Assembly: GCF_005144965.1 (NCBI RefSeq)
Contig: NZ_CP039704.1
Location: 806,001-870,000, forward strand
Source of the DNA: Hankyongella ginsenosidimutans
Lineage (GTDB): Bacteria > Pseudomonadota > Alphaproteobacteria > Sphingomonadales > Sphingomonadaceae
Direction of reading: 5' to 3'
DNA length: 64,000 bases
How positions within the stretch are numbered: the stretch's first letter is position 1; each line of letters begins with the position of its first letter. The notes beneath the pieces are model-generated. The model ran no database searches. It was not told the DNA's origin and was given only the letters and a program-made list of their open reading frames with translations. Below are positions 1 to 12,034 of this stretch, one piece after another. The translations under genes were made by a program, and so were the position numbers.

Positions 1-1753
1 TCAGGATCAGGCTCTGGGTGTAGCCGACGGCCTCGGCGATGCCTTCGAGGATTGCGCCCAGATCGCGGATCGAAATCTGCTCGCTCAGCAGGTTCTGCAA
101 TACCCGCTGCACGCCCGACACCGTGATCTTTGACGGCACGATCTCGCCGATCAGCTTTTGCGCGTCCTTGGGCATCTCGTCGAGCAGGCGCTGGGTATCC
201 ACATAGCTCAGCAGGTCGGCGATGTTTTCCTTGATCGATTCGGTCAGGTGCGTGGTGATGACGGTCGGCGCGTCGACCACCGTGTAGCCGCGGAAGCTTG
301 CTTCGTCCCGCAGCGAGCGGTCGACCCACATGGCCGGCAGGCCGAATGCCGGCTCGCGCGTATCCTCGCCGGGCAGCGAGACCGCGTCGCCGGAGGGGTG
401 CATGACCAGCAGCATTTCCGGCCGCAGGTCGCCGCGCCCCACCTCTGTCTCCTTGATGTAGAGCACGTAGGTGTTGGCGGGCAGCGCCATGTTGTCGAGG
501 ATGCGCACGGACGGCATGACGAAGCCGAAGTCGCTCGCCAGCTGGCGACGCAGCGCCTTGATCTGGTCGGTCAGCCGGTAGCCGTCCTGCGGGCCGCTGA
601 TGAGGTTCAGCAAGCCGTAGCCGAGCTCCAGGCGCACCTGGTCGATGGCGAGCGCCGTCGCGATCGGCTCCTCGGCGGGCGTCGCTTTGGCCATCGTCGC
701 GGCCTCTTCCGCTTCGGCGTCCTGCGCGGCTTTGACGGCCCGGCCCTTGCCAAGCGCATAAGCCGTGTAGCCGAGCGCCCCGCCAGCCCAGCGAACGGGA
801 TGAACGGCATGCCGGGCATCAGCGCCATGAAGCCCAGCATGCCGGCCGAAATGCCGATCGCCTTGGGATAGGCGGTGAGCTGGCCGATGAGCGCATCATC
901 CGTCTTGCCGGTGACGCCCCTTGGACACCAGCAGGCCCGCCGCAGTCGACGTGATGAGCGCTGGAATCTGGCTAACCAGGCCGTCGCCGGCGGTCAGCGT
1001 CGTGTAGGTCTGGAAGGCTTCGCCCAGCGGCAGGCCGTTGATGCCGGAGCCAACGATCAGGCCGACAATGATGTTGACGAAGGTGATGATCAAACCGGCG
1101 ATGGCGTCGCCCTTCACGAACTTGGACGCCCCGTCCATGGCCCCGAAGAAGGTCGATTCGTTTTCCAGCTCCTTGCGGCGGGCCCGCGCCTGGTTCTCGT
1201 CGATCAGGCCAGCCGACATGTCGGCATCGATCGCCATCTGCTTGCCGGGCATGGCGTCGAGGCTGAACCGTGCGGCCACTTCGGCGATCCGGCCGGCACC
1301 CTTGGTGATGACGATGAAGTTGATGATGATGAGAATGGCGAAGATGGTGAGGCCGATCAGCGTCTGCCCACCCATCAGGAAGGTGCCGAAGGCATGGATG
1401 ACGCCGCCCGCCGCCTGCGTGCCTTCGTGGCCGTGGCCCAGGATCAACCGTGTCGAGGCAAGGTTCAGGCCCAGCCGGAACATCGTGAACACCAGCAGGA
1501 TCGTCGGGAAGGACGAGAGCTGGAGCGGCTTTTCAATGAACAGCGCCGTCATCAGGATCAGCACACTGAGCGTTATCGAAAGCGCCAGGCCGAAGTCGAG
1601 CATCCAGGTCGGCAGCGGCAGGATGAGCATCAGAATGATGCCGATCACGCCAAGCGCCACCACGATGTCGCGGTTGGCGTGCAGCCGGTTCAGGACCTGG
1701 CTGAGCTGCGGCGGCAGACCGCCGCCGGCCGTGGTGCTGGGTGCTTCAGCCAC
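1..1753 (-). CDS. flhA: Flagellar export gate protein FlhA, cut by window start, frameshifted
   Basis: FlhA is the large inner-membrane subunit of the flagellar type III export gate. The first 285 residues are open, from a GTG start at 1753, and hold the hydrophobic N-terminal half. They include the conserved FHIPEP-region stretches [11 protein letters not shown] and [12 protein letters not shown]. The cytoplasmic C-terminal half continues to base 1 in other frames and its end is outside the window. Two breaks are visible. Near 908 a run of four Gs sits where three restore LLVSKGVTGK. Another shift is near 785. The start lies 4 bp from the flbD stop, so it is probably cotranscribed with the fliF operon. 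The family is certain; the breaks are probably sequence errors. Confidence 0.93.
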
Positions 1754-1756
1754 GCG

Positions 1757-3128
<1,372 letters not shown>

Positions 3129-3158
3129 ATGTTCAGTCCTTTAGTCTTTATGCAGTCT

Positions 3159-3916
3159 TCACGCCGCCTGCACCCGCTCGGTCGGCGGCAGCAGGGCGTT
3201 GAGTTTGGATTCCAGGTGCAGGGGATGCTCGCCCTGTCCAAGCGCCGCCGCACCGGCGACGATAAGCTTCAGATGCGCGGTCTCCGCGTCCGCCTGCGCT
3301 TCCGCGCGGTGCGCCAGCGGCAGCAGCACGATATGGGCGAGCACGGCACCATAGAGTGTGGTCAGCAGCGCAATCGCCATCGCCGGCCCGATGCGCGCCG
3401 GATCGTCGAGTTCGCGCATCACGCCGACCAGGCCGATCAGCGTACCGATCAGACCCATGGCGGGCGCCACATCCGCGCCGCGGCGCAGCAGCTCGGCCAG
3501 CCGGCCGCGCCGGCGACCCTCGGCTTCGATCTCGGCGTTCAGGATCGCTTCGATGCTGTCGTGGTTCAGGCCGTCGGCCACCAGTTCGAGCGCACGCTTG
3601 AGGAATGGCCGGTCGCGCAGCCCGACAAGGGCTTTCTCCAGCACCACGGGGCCGTCGCGGCGCACGCGGGCCGAGAGGTCGAGCAGCAGGCGCGCGGTCG
3701 GCCGCGCATCGCTCTGCGGTCTGGCGAACAGCGCCTTCAGCGCGGACCACACCGGACGGGCATCGCCGGGCTGCAGGCTGACGCCGGTAATGGCGAGCGT
3801 TCCCAGCACGACCAGCACTGCGGACGCGCCGCTCCAGAACGCCAGCGGGTCGCCGCTCAGCCACAGGCTGCCGACGATGATGGCGCAAGCGCTGAAAAGA
3901 AGCCAAGGCCGAGCAT
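3159..3916 (-). CDS. MotA/TolQ/ExbB-family membrane protein in the flagellar operon
   Basis: A protein of about 252 residues with the MotA/TolQ/ExbB proton-channel fold. It has an N-terminal hydrophobic segment and a second at about residue 30. The conserved core follows (GADVAPAMGLIGTLIGLVGV, then GPAMAIALLTTLYGAVLAH), where the Pro- and Gly-rich motif before the third helix is typical. The start is taken as the ATG at 3916, which overlaps the fliN stop as TGATG. One base is missing near 3888 (LALGLGF-type N-terminus rejoins AAIIVGSLWL). I infer a motor or stator-related role from its position between fliN and flbD, but no MotB partner is seen. It could be another MotA-like protein rather than the torque-generating stator. 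Confidence 0.75.
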
Positions 3917-4280
3917 CAGTGGCGATCCGACTTGACGATTTCGGTCATGGTCACCCCAGGTGTTCCTCGACCATGACCACCTCGCCGCGCGCGACCAGAC
4001 GGTTGTTGACGTAGATGTCGATCGCTTCGCCGACCCGGCGGTCGAGCTCGACCACCGCGCCCGGCGACAGCCGCAGCAACTGGCTCACTTCCATGCGCGC
4101 CTTGCCGAGCACGGCCTGCACCTTGACCGGCACGTCGAACACCGCTTCCAGCTCGGACGCAGAGTGGATCTCGTCATCCGGGTTTGAAATCGTGTCGCGA
4201 TCCGCCATGCGCCCCAGATCGTCGAGCGCGACCTGGGTGCCCATGCCGTCCTGCGTATCGAAATCGTCTGGCCCAGCCAT
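3916..4280 (-). CDS. fliN: Flagellar C-ring switch protein FliN
   Basis: FliN forms the base of the flagellar C-ring and takes part in switching and export docking. The SpoA domain occupies about residues 45-115 (VFDVPVKVQAVLGKARMEV, LLRLSPGAVVELDR, DIYVNNRLVARGEVV). An apparent TGA stop at 3951 falls just before the conserved end. Restoring one G in the run at about 3955 gives LGVTMTEIVKSDRH and a stop at 3916-3918 that overlaps the next start. The start ATG at 4280 overlaps the fliH stop. Corrected length is about 121 residues, usual for alphaproteobacterial FliN. Translational coupling on both sides is expected. Confidence 0.92.
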
Positions 4281-4926
4281 CAGTGTGCCCTTTCTTCGCG
4301 CGGGGGTTTTGACCCGCGATAAAGCGTTGCAGCGCCGCCGCGACATCGTCGCGCCGCTGGCGACCCAGGCATTCGACGCCGCCGTCCGACCATTCGATCA
4401 GACAATCGCCAAGGCCCAGATCCGGATCGGACAGGAAGATCAGGCGGCCATGAAACCCAAGGCCCTGCGCGATTGCCTCCAGCCGCACCTTCAACCGATC
4501 AAGCTGTTCGTCATGCACCCGCACGACCAGGCGCGGCTGCAGCGCCTGCGCTGCGAAAACCTCATGCGCCAGTTGCTCGATCAGGGCGGAGGGCTGCTCC
4601 CGAAGCCGCCATCCCGCCAGCGCCTCGCCGATATCACGGGAGAGCTCGGCGGCGTCGACCACAACCTGCGCCTGGACGCGGTCGATCACAGCGAAGGCCT
4701 GCGCCATGGTCTGGACGGCCCGTTCGGCGGCCTGCTGCGTCGCCGCCTCGATCTCGGCCAGCGCCTGCGCCCGTCCGGCTGCCAGGCCTTCGTGATAGGC
4801 GACCTGCCGCGCCGCCTCGAGGTCGGCGGCGTGCTGCCGCGCCGCCCGTTCCGCAGCGACGCCCGCGCCGGCGTCGAAACGACGGTCGAAAGCGAACGGC
4901 GTAACTTTGGCGTTGTCAGTAGACAA
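4280..4926 (-). CDS. fliH: Flagellar assembly protein FliH/FlbE
   Basis: A protein of about 215 residues, rich in Ala, Gln and Glu, with a coiled-coil middle ([20 protein letters not shown] then [19 protein letters not shown]). The C-terminal FliH/V-ATPase-E-like domain follows ([33 protein letters not shown]). FliH binds and restrains the FliI export ATPase. In Caulobacter the same position holds flbE. The start overlaps the end of fliG by 11 bp. A one-base error near 4310 is needed to end at the TGATG junction with fliN. Identity rests on position plus the GDCRIEW-like signature, which is convincing. Confidence 0.86.
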
Positions 4927-5937
4927 GTTCGTCCTCGCCCTTGTTGTCGGCCAGAACGATGTCGCCGCTTTCGGCGAGCGTCTTGGCGGCGCTGACCATC
5001 AGTTGCTGCGCCTCATCGACATCGCGCAGCCGCACCGGTCCCATGGCGTCCATGTCTTCGCGCAGGATTTTCGCCGCGCGTTCGGACATGTTGGTGAAGA
5101 ACAGGTCCTTGAGCTTGTCGGATGCGCCCTTGAGCGCCAGCCCCAGCTTGTCCTTCTCGACATTGCGCAGCAGAGTCTGCACGCCGCCAGGGTCGAGCCG
5201 CGCCAGGTCCTCGAAGGTGAACATGAGCGCGCGGATCTTCTCGGCGGAATCGCGGTTGCGCTCCTCCAGCGAACCGAGGAAGCGGTCCTCGGTCTGGCGG
5301 TCGAGATAGTTGAAGATGTCGGCGATGGTCTCGTGACTGTCCTTGCGGCTGGTGCGCGCCAGGTTCGACATGAACTCGACGCGCAGCGTATTCTCCACCT
5401 TGTCGAGAATGTCCTTCTGCACCGACTCCATGCGCAGCATCCGCATCACCACTTCCATGGCGAAGTCTTCGGGCAGCGAGGTGATGACGCGCGCGGCATG
5501 CTCCGGTTTGATCTTCTGCAGCACCACCGCGACCGTCTGCGGGTATTCGTTCTTCAGGTAGGTGGCCAGCACCTGCTCGTTCACGTTGCCGAGCTTGTCC
5601 CACATGGTCCGGCCGGCCGGACCGCGGATTTCATCCATGATCTGGGAGACCTTGTCGCGCGGCATGATGCCGGCGAGCAGGCGCTCGGCCGCCTCGAACG
5701 ATCCATGCAGGGTGCCGATGGTCGAGACCTCGGCGGCGAAGTGGACGAACAGCTTCTCGACCGTCGGCGCTTGACTGCACCCAGCAGCGAGATGGCCTGG
5801 GAGAGTTCCTTGACCTCGTCCTCGGTCAGCAACTCCCAAACAGGTTTTCCATGTTCCTGTCCGAGCGCCAGCATGAAGGTCGCCGCCTTCTCGAGGCCGC
5901 TCATCTTGTTGATCTCTTCCATGTCCAAGACTGTCAT
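4916..5937 (-). CDS. fliG: Flagellar motor switch protein FliG
   Basis: FliG couples the MS-ring to the C-ring and contacts the stator. About 340 residues are recognised: FliG_N ([21 protein letters not shown]), the middle domain with the EHPQ-like [20 protein letters not shown], and FliG_C ([19 protein letters not shown]). FliG_C carries the charged torque-helix region [21 protein letters not shown] single shift near 5770 separates residues 1-54 from the rest; adding one base restores normal length. It lies 20 bp downstream of fliF and overlaps fliH, as in the Caulobacter fliF operon. Confidence 0.95.
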
Positions 5938-5956
5938 GGGTCAAGGCTCCTACGGA

Positions 5957-7646
5957 TCAGGAATACATCCACTGGCGAATGATCGCCGCGGACTCGAGTG
6001 GATTGCGATTGATGACTTCCGCGACTTTCTTGACTGCGGTGGACTTGAGCTTGCCCTCGATCTGCGCGACGGCGATTTCGGTCTCGACGGACAGGCGCCG
6101 GCATTGGCTTCGCGCGCCGCCTGGATTTGCCGGATCGCCTCGTCGTCGCCATCGGCGGCGCGATCGATCAGTTCGGCGATCACGTGCCCGCGGTCGGGCG
6201 GCGCCAGCGCGAGGCGTTCTTCCTGCCCTTCAAGCGACAGCCCGGTGCCGTCCCCGGCGACGGCGGCGGCTTCCAGCCTCGAGCGCTTCATCATCGGGCG
6301 CAAGATCAGGAAGAAGGCGAGCAGCCCAAGCAACCCGATCACGAAAGTCTGTGCCAGATTGATCAGGTCGCTGACCTGAATGCCGAGCGGCAGGCCTCCT
6401 GCACGATGCCATCAAGTTCAGTGGGCTGCACGAAGCGCAGGTTCTCGACGACCACGCTGTCGCCCCGCTCGCTGTCGAAGCCGATGGCGTTCTCGACCAG
6501 GCGGGTAAGCTTGGCGATTTCGGCGGCGCTACGGGGCGTATAGGCCAGTTTGCCGTCCGGCCCTGCGACCGAGACGCCATCGACCACGACGGAGACCGTC
6601 AGCTTGGCGATAGCCCCGGCATCGCGGATCGTCGTGGTGCGGGTCCGGCTGTTGGCGTAATTGACCTGCTCGGAGGTTTCGTCCGCAGCGCTGCTGCTGG
6701 TCTGACCACCCTGCTGGCCGCCCTGGTTTTCCGGTAGCTGGTTGGCGACAGTCACCGCGCCGGACGTCCCGTCGGCGTCGTTCTGCCGGTTGGTGCGCTG
6801 CACCGTGGTCTGCTGATCGACCACTTGCCGGTCGGGATCGTAAACTTCGGACTCCTCGCGCACATTGTCCTGGCTGAGCGCGGCCGAGACTTCCGCGCGG
6901 ACATGACCCGGGCCGACCACGCGTTCCAGCATGGTCTCGATCTGCTCGCGCAGCCGGTTCTGGATGGCGACGCGCTGCTCTTCGATGGCGGACGCAGTTC
7001 CCATGGCGTCGTCACCCGGGCGCGCCAACTGGGTGCCGTTCTGGTCGATAATGGACACATGATCAGGCGACAGATCCGGGACCGCCGCTGCAACCAGGTT
7101 ACGGATGGCGCCGACCTGCGCCTGAGTCAGCGGTGCCCGCGTGCGCAGCGTGATCGAGGCGGTCGCCTTGTGCGCTTCCTTCTCGAAAAGCTGGCGCTCC
7201 GGCATGACCAGGTGAACCCGGGCGCGCTCCACCGCGTTCAGGGTTTCGATCGACCGAACCAGCTCGCCCTCGATCGCGCGCAGGTGATTGACGTTCTGCA
7301 GGAAACTGCTGGTGCCGAGCGGGTCCTGCTTGTCCAGCAGTTCGTAGCCGATCTGGCCGGTGATCTGCTCGCCTGCGAGCTGAATGCGCAGCTCCGGTAC
7401 CTTGGCGGAGGGCCATGACCGTCGTGCCGTCCGCCGAGAGTTTGAAGGGTACGCCGAGGCCGCGCAGCTTTCGGTGATACCCTGCGCCTGTTCCGGCGGC
7501 AGGTCGGTGAACAGAATACCGTAATCGGCCGAGTCAAGCCGTGAGGAGAGGAAATAAAGGCCGACGATCAGCGCCAGCGCGGTTGCGCCCATTAGGGCAA
7601 GGCGCTTGACGCCCAGAGAGTCGACCAGAGATTTAACGCTTTCCAC
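5957..7646 (-). CDS. fliF: Flagellar MS-ring protein FliF, frameshifted
   Basis: FliF builds the MS-ring in the inner membrane. Residues 1-60 include the first membrane helix (LALMGATALALIVGLYFLSS) and the YceF-type start DSADYGILFTDLPPEQAQ. The ring-building domains follow (IGYELLDKQDPLGTSSFLQ, YQRALEGEL-type segment, RAEVSAALSQDNV). A second helix sits near the end (TFVIGLLGLLAFFLIL), and the FliG-binding tail ends IIRQWMYS. Breaks occur near 7430-7450, 6400 and 6095; joining the frames gives a full-length protein. It is the first gene of the operon that runs through to flhA. Confidence 0.94.
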
Positions 7647-7723
7647 GCATGTCCTCGACGGCTGATGCAGGGCGGCTGCCGGGTGTGGAAGCGCGCTGTG
7701 CCGTCAAGTTAAGGCGCTGAGCG

Positions 7724-7738
7724 TAAACGACGCGTAAA
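7724..7738 (-). promoter_or_regulatory. Possible CtrA box upstream of fliF
   Basis: On the minus strand two TTTA half-sites are separated by exactly seven bases, with a C after the second. This matches the TTAA-N7-TTAAC CtrA box with one mismatch per half. It lies about 80 bp upstream of the fliF start. CtrA control of fliF is established in Caulobacter. The neighbouring sciP, whose product antagonises CtrA, supports the reading, but the match is imperfect. Confidence 0.4.
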
Positions 7739-7754
7739 CGCTGGGCATTTTTGC

Positions 7755-7774
7755 CGACCGGTTACGGCCGGTCG
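7755..7774. promoter_or_regulatory. Inverted repeat between fliF and sciP
   Basis: Perfect 7-bp arms CGACCGG and CCGGTCG flank a 6-bp spacer. The repeat lies between fliF and the end of sciP, about 110 bp from the fliF start. It could be a regulator site (FlbD autoregulates fliF in Caulobacter) or part of the sciP 3' end. No binding evidence can be drawn from sequence alone. Confidence 0.35.
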
Positions 7775-7861
7775 TTCATGGGAGATTTACGGGTGCGGAT
7801 TGTCCTATATCCCGGCAGCCGCCGCCGGCGACACCCGTCGCCAGCGTCGAATGCCATGCGA

Positions 7862-8149
7862 TCAGCGGTTATGCAGCGCCCGATAGTGCTGCACGCGCGT
7901 CACCCGCAGGCCGGGCATACCGTTGCGTTCGACCGAGCGTTGCCAGGCGAGATATTCCTCGCTGGTCAACTGATAGCGTTCGCAGGCTTCTTCCAGGGTC
8001 AGCAGGCCGCCCTTGACTGCCGCCACCACTTCCGCCTTGCGGCGAACAACCCAGCGCCGGGTATTGGCGGGCGGCAGCGAATCCAAGGTCAGCGGCTCGC
8101 CCAAAGGCCCGATCACCGAGTGCGGTCGGAACTTTTGGTTCTCCATCAT
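7862..8149 (-). CDS. sciP: CtrA inhibitor SciP (DUF1153 family)
   Basis: A 95-residue protein of the DUF1153/SciP family, intact. The conserved core is GPLGEPLTLDSLPPANTRRW, then RRKAEVVAAVKGGLLTLEEA and CERYQLTSEEYLAWQ, ending GLRVTRVQHYR. In Caulobacter SciP is a small helix-turn-helix protein that binds CtrA and blocks its activation of flagellar and other genes after division. Its place between the fliF and flgE groups fits that role. Two adjacent ATG codons (8149, 8146) are possible starts, with GGAG upstream. Confidence 0.93.
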   Translation of the reverse strand: MMENQKFRPHSVIGPLGEPLTLDSLPPANTRRWVVRRKAEVVAAVKGGLLTLEEACERYQLTSEEYLAWQRSVERNGMPGLRVTRVQHYRALHNR

Positions 8150-8324
8150 TGGACTTCAACTCCACTCCGTCGCGTTATGCGTGTCGGATCACCATAGACG
8201 TCGTCACCTAAGGAACGCCTAAGCGACTCGGTAAACAAACGGGTGAGCGGTGTGAACGAGACGCTAATGCGCAAGGCGTTCAATGCGTTGCGCAGAAACG
8301 TTTTCCGCCGCTGGGTTACGCCCA

Positions 8325-9668
8325 TTAAATCACCTGGTTCAACTCGGCGAGGATTTCGTCGACCGTCGTGATCACCTTCGTCGAGGCCGAGAAGGCGCGC
8401 TGCGTCGTGATCAGGTTGGTGAACTCGGCAGCGAGGTCGACCGTCGAGGCTTCCAGAGTCGACGGCGAGATCGTGCCGCCGCCGCCAGTGCCGGCGTCAA
8501 CCAGCGCATAGCGGCCGGAGAAGTCGGAGACGCCGTAGGCGTTGCCCTGCAGGCGGGTCAGGCCATCGGGATTCTGGAAAGTCGCCACCGGCAGCTTGAA
8601 CACGTCACGGGTCAAGCCGTTGTCGAACAGGGTCGTGACTACGCCGGAACGGTCGATGGAGACCCCGGTCACGTTGCCGAACACCGCGCCGTCGACCGAG
8701 GTCGAGATCACGGTCGAGACACTGTCGAACTGCGTCAAACCGTCGACATTGCTGTCAGAGCCAAGGTTGAGGCTGATCTGGCTGGATGAAGCGCCGTTGG
8801 TCCAGGCGATGTTCAAAGGGTCCAGCAGCGCCGGGGTGGTGTTGGCCACATCAAGGCTGCCATCGCTGTTGAAGGCGATGGTGCCGCGCGAGATCTGGCC
8901 GGCAGTCAGGCCGGCGCCGGTCGTGATGTCGGAGGCCGGTTTGGCGTAAACTTCCACCGCCCAGCGGTTCGGCGTCGCGGTCTTGACGAAGGACACCGAA
9001 AGCGTGTGCGTGCCGCCCTGCGCATCGAACACTTCGATGTCGCGGCTGAAGTTGGGCACCACGCCGCCAGTCGCGACGTTGTTCGCAGCGTTGGTCACAT
9101 CGTAGGTGCCGGCCACGACCGACGGGATCAGCGGGTCAGAAGACTGCAGGTTGGCGCGGATGCGGATATTCTCTGTCGCTTCCGCGGTCCCGGTCAGCTC
9201 GGTGATGCGGATCGGCACCAGATCCGTGACGTTACCAGTGTTGGTCACCGATCCGTCGACCTGCAGCGGGAAGCCAAGCAGATAATTGCCGGATGTGTTG
9301 CGCAGATAGCCCTCCGCGTCCGGCCGGAAGCTGCCCGCCCGGGTGAACTGCACGGCACCTTCTGCTGTTGCGCTCGGCGAATTGCGCACCACGAAGAAAC
9401 CGGCGCCATCAATCGAGAGGTCAGTCGGCGAGCTGGACGATTGCAACAGGCCCTGCCGCGAGACCAGGGTGCGCGGAATGGCGCGCACGCCACCCGCCGA
9501 GTAACGTGCAAAGGTCTGCGACTCCGTCACCAGGGTCGAGAACTCCGTTGAGGTTCCCTTATAACCCACGGTATTCACGTTGGTGATGTTGTCCGAGATG
9601 GCGCTCAGCGCGCTCGAATAGGCGGTGAGACCCGAGACGCCGGAATAGAGAGCGGAATACAAGCTCAT
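8325..9668 (-). CDS. flgE: Flagellar hook protein FlgE
   Basis: A 447-residue, uninterrupted hook protein. The N-terminal rod/hook signature is clear (LYSALYSGVSGLTAYSSALS, then ISDNITNVNTVGYKG), followed by TDLSIDGAGFFVV. The C-terminal motif typical of FlgE/FlgF/FlgG is present (VDLAAEFTNLITTQRAFSAS, ITTVDEILAELNQ). The middle is variable, as expected of the exposed hook domain. FlgE polymerises outside the cell on the rod. It follows flgD by 28 bp in the fliK-flgD-flgE unit. Confidence 0.96.
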   Translation of the reverse strand: MSLYSALYSGVSGLTAYSSALSAISDNITNVNTVGYKGTSTEFSTLVTESQTFARYSAGGVRAIPRTLVSRQGLLQSSSSPTDLSIDGAGFFVVRNSPSATAEGAVQFTRAGSFRPDAEGYLRNTSGNYLLGFPLQVDGSVTNTGNVTDLVPIRITELTGTAEATENIRIRANLQSSDPLIPSVVAGTYDVTNAANNVATGGVVPNFSRDIEVFDAQGGTHTLSVSFVKTATPNRWAVEVYAKPASDITTGAGLTAGQISRGTIAFNSDGSLDVANTTPALLDPLNIAWTNGASSSQISLNLGSDSNVDGLTQFDSVSTVISTSVDGAVFGNVTGVSIDRSGVVTTLFDNGLTRDVFKLPVATFQNPDGLTRLQGNAYGVSDFSGRYALVDAGTGGGGTISPSTLEASTVDLAAEFTNLITTQRAFSASTKVITTVDEILAELNQVI

Positions 9669-9696
9669 TGTGTTCTCCTGTGTGCTGGTGGTGCGC

Positions 9697-10362
9697 TTAT
9701 TGTTGTTGGATCGGTGGGACAGCGATACTGCTGACGGCCGTCAGGTCGACCGGGGTCTTGCCGACGATAAGCTGGGTTGCGCCGTTCGCGGATTCGACGG
9801 CGGTGACTTCGCCGCGCAGGAACACGCCGGTCGCGATATCCGAGCCGTTGTCCGTGGTGGCGCTGACGGTCAGTTGATAGTAGCCCGGCGGTAGTTCACC
9901 CGGTTTGATCTCCAGGCTATGCTCCCCGGCTTCCGTCTCGCCGGATCGCTGCAGGACGATCTTGCCGCGCGCATCGGTCACGACCAGATCGGTCTCGGCG
10001 GCATTGGCGCCAAGAGCATAGGTCCAGGAGCCACCATCTTCACCCACGAGCAGGATGTCGGAGTTCGCCACGACCGATTTGCCGAGGTAGCCGGTCGCCG
10101 AACTGAGGCCGTTGGCGCTGAACAGGCCAATCAGCGTCTCGAGGTTCTTGTTCTGCTGGATCGACTGCTCGACGCCCGTGAACGAGACGAGCTGCTGTGT
10201 GAACTGGTTGGTGTCGAGCGGCGACAGCGGATCCTGATACTGAAGCTGCTTGGTCAGCAGGGTCAGAAAGGTGTTGAAGTCGCCCGCCAGCGACTTGGTG
10301 GAGCTTTCCGCCGGCGTCGACGCGCCGAAGCCAGTGGCGGATGCGGGATTGATTGAGGGCAT
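9697..10362 (-). CDS. flgD: Flagellar hook-capping protein FlgD
   Basis: A 221-residue, uninterrupted scaffold for hook assembly. The N-terminal motif DFNTFLTLLTKQLQYQDPLS plus TNQFTQQLVSFTGVEQ is diagnostic. The C-terminal half holds the FlgD Tudor-like and FnIII-like domain (ELPPGYYQLTVSA, TGVFLRGEVTAVE). An AAGGA ribosome site precedes the ATG. It lies 16 bp after the fliK stop and is probably cotranscribed. Confidence 0.95.
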   Translation of the reverse strand: MPSINPASATGFGASTPAESSTKSLAGDFNTFLTLLTKQLQYQDPLSPLDTNQFTQQLVSFTGVEQSIQQNKNLETLIGLFSANGLSSATGYLGKSVVANSDILLVGEDGGSWTYALGANAAETDLVVTDARGKIVLQRSGETEAGEHSLEIKPGELPPGYYQLTVSATTDNGSDIATGVFLRGEVTAVESANGATQLIVGKTPVDLTAVSSIAVPPIQQQ

Positions 10363-10378
10363 GTCGTTGTTCCTTCGC

Positions 10379-11983
10379 TCAGGCGAGTACGTCGAAGAGG
10401 CTGGTGGGTTTGCGGCCGCGCGTAGAGGCTTCCAGTGCCGCTACCGCAGGCGATCGGATCGTCCGGATGCGCCGGAATCGTTGCCGCCCCGGTGGTTCTT
10501 GGCGAGTTCCTGCTGCCCGGCCTGATGATCCTGTTGGCGCAGATTGAAGCTCAGGCTGCCGCTGTCGGTTTTGATGCCGGCGTCCTGCAGGGCGCGCTCC
10601 AGGCTCTGCGAGTCCCGACGCAGCAGATCAAACGTCTGCGGATTGTCAGTCGTCACCTGGGCGCGAACCTCGCCGTCGGCCTGGAAGTGCAGCCGGACTT
10701 CGACCCGGCCCAGTTCCACCGGGTCGAGACGAACATGAATCTCCGTGCGGCCATCTTTCGACGCACGCGCAACGGCGGTGCCGATCTGATCCGCGGCCGG
10801 CGCGGGGTGCGCGCGCTCGAGGGCCGGGCGATCAGCAGGGGAGCCGGTTGCACGGACGCTGACTGCGCGACTGGCTGGCCGGCCGGCGTGCCGGAGGCCG
10901 GGGCTACATCGGGCGGCCGGTGGCTTGCAGGGTGCGGTGCCGGCGCGACCTCCGGCTTGGCGGGGCTGCCGGATTGCTCCTGCGGCTGCGTGGCGCTGCT
11001 CTTGCGCTCCGGTCCTGCGTCCGCAACGCTGCTGCGCTGCGTATCCTTGGACGAAGGATCGGTTTTGAATTCGGCTTCTGTCGTTTTTCGGCAGTTTCGC
11101 GTTTGCCCGTCTGCACCGCAGCCTGAGTTTTGGCGGTATCCCCTGCCTCAAGCGCTTGCTCTGCTACCTGCTGCCCAGAAGGCGCAGCGAGCGGTGCTGC
11201 TTGAGCGGTTGCGCTTCCGAGCGCAGCGATGGTGTCGGCGCCGCCGCCTGCATCCTCGACAGGCGGCGCGACGGCGACAAGCGGCGGCGGGACAGCAAGG
11301 AACGCAGTGGGCGATGCAGGATCGGCGGCGAGCGGCGGCGTCGGGACCGTGAGGAGCACAGTGGGCGCGACCAGCGTTTCAGCAATTGCATCCTGTTCGG
11401 CTTCGTCGCCATCCGAGCTGACATCTGCGGCGTCCGTTGACGGTCCGGCCGCCTCGTTGAGCGGATCAAGCGGCGCAGCGGGTGGGACGTCTTCTGCCAC
11501 AATCGGGTTGGTCGATTCCGGGAGCGCCAGTTGCACAGTGGGCTGCGCTGGGGCCGGCGACTGCGCCTTGATCGTCTGTGTGCGCAGTGCGGTCGCGATC
11601 TTGGCGTTGAAGGCGCTTGGTGTCTCGGCGATCGCGGCATTCAGGACATCCGTGGGAGCGCCCAGGGATCGTAAGCTTCGTCGAACCCGTAGGGTGCCGC
11701 CACGAGATCCTGATCCGCCGACACACCTTGGAACAATATTGGCGATGGCTGCGGTGCCGCGTCCACGACGCCTGAGAACGTGGTCGGCGCGCCGCTGAGC
11801 GATCCGCTCCCGGTGAAGGCTGTGCTGTCGACCGTGCTCAAAGCCTGCTGCAGCAGTGCGCTGAACGGCCCCCGTCCTGCGTATCGCTCGGGAACGTAGC
11901 GCCCGGACCCGCAACGGCCGGTCCGGCACCGAGCAGGACTGCAACAGCCCCAACTGTCCGAGCGATTGAAAAGAGAAACCCAT
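10379..11983 (-). CDS. fliK: Flagellar hook-length control protein FliK, frameshifted
   Basis: FliK is the secreted ruler that sets hook length and switches export specificity. The long middle is rich in Ala, Pro and Thr, low in complexity and poorly conserved. The C-terminal domain is clear: EIHVRLDPVELGRVEVRLHF, then the DLLRRDSQSLERALQDAGI motif, ending TRGRKPTSLFDVLA. The reading frame changes at least three times (near 11890, 11650 and 11100-11000), so the middle cannot be translated with certainty. It heads the fliK-flgD-flgE unit and has a sigma-54 promoter 36 bp upstream. Confidence 0.88.
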
Positions 11984-12018
11984 GTCGTCTCCTGACGCAC
12001 TTGTTTGCAGGGATATTG

Positions 12019-12034
12019 AGCAAGGGTCGGGCCA
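12019..12034 (-). promoter_or_regulatory. Sigma-54 promoter of the fliK-flgD-flgE unit
   Basis: The minus strand reads TGGCCCGACCCTTGCT. This matches the sigma-54 consensus TGGCACGN4TTGCW at all but one position, with correct spacing between the GG and GC elements. Transcription would start about 25 bp ahead of the fliK ATG. FlbD, encoded in this window, is the expected activator. Confidence 0.72.

Noticed and set aside
7751..8197. Plus-strand frame across sciP
   Set aside because: It is antisense to a clearly conserved SciP protein.
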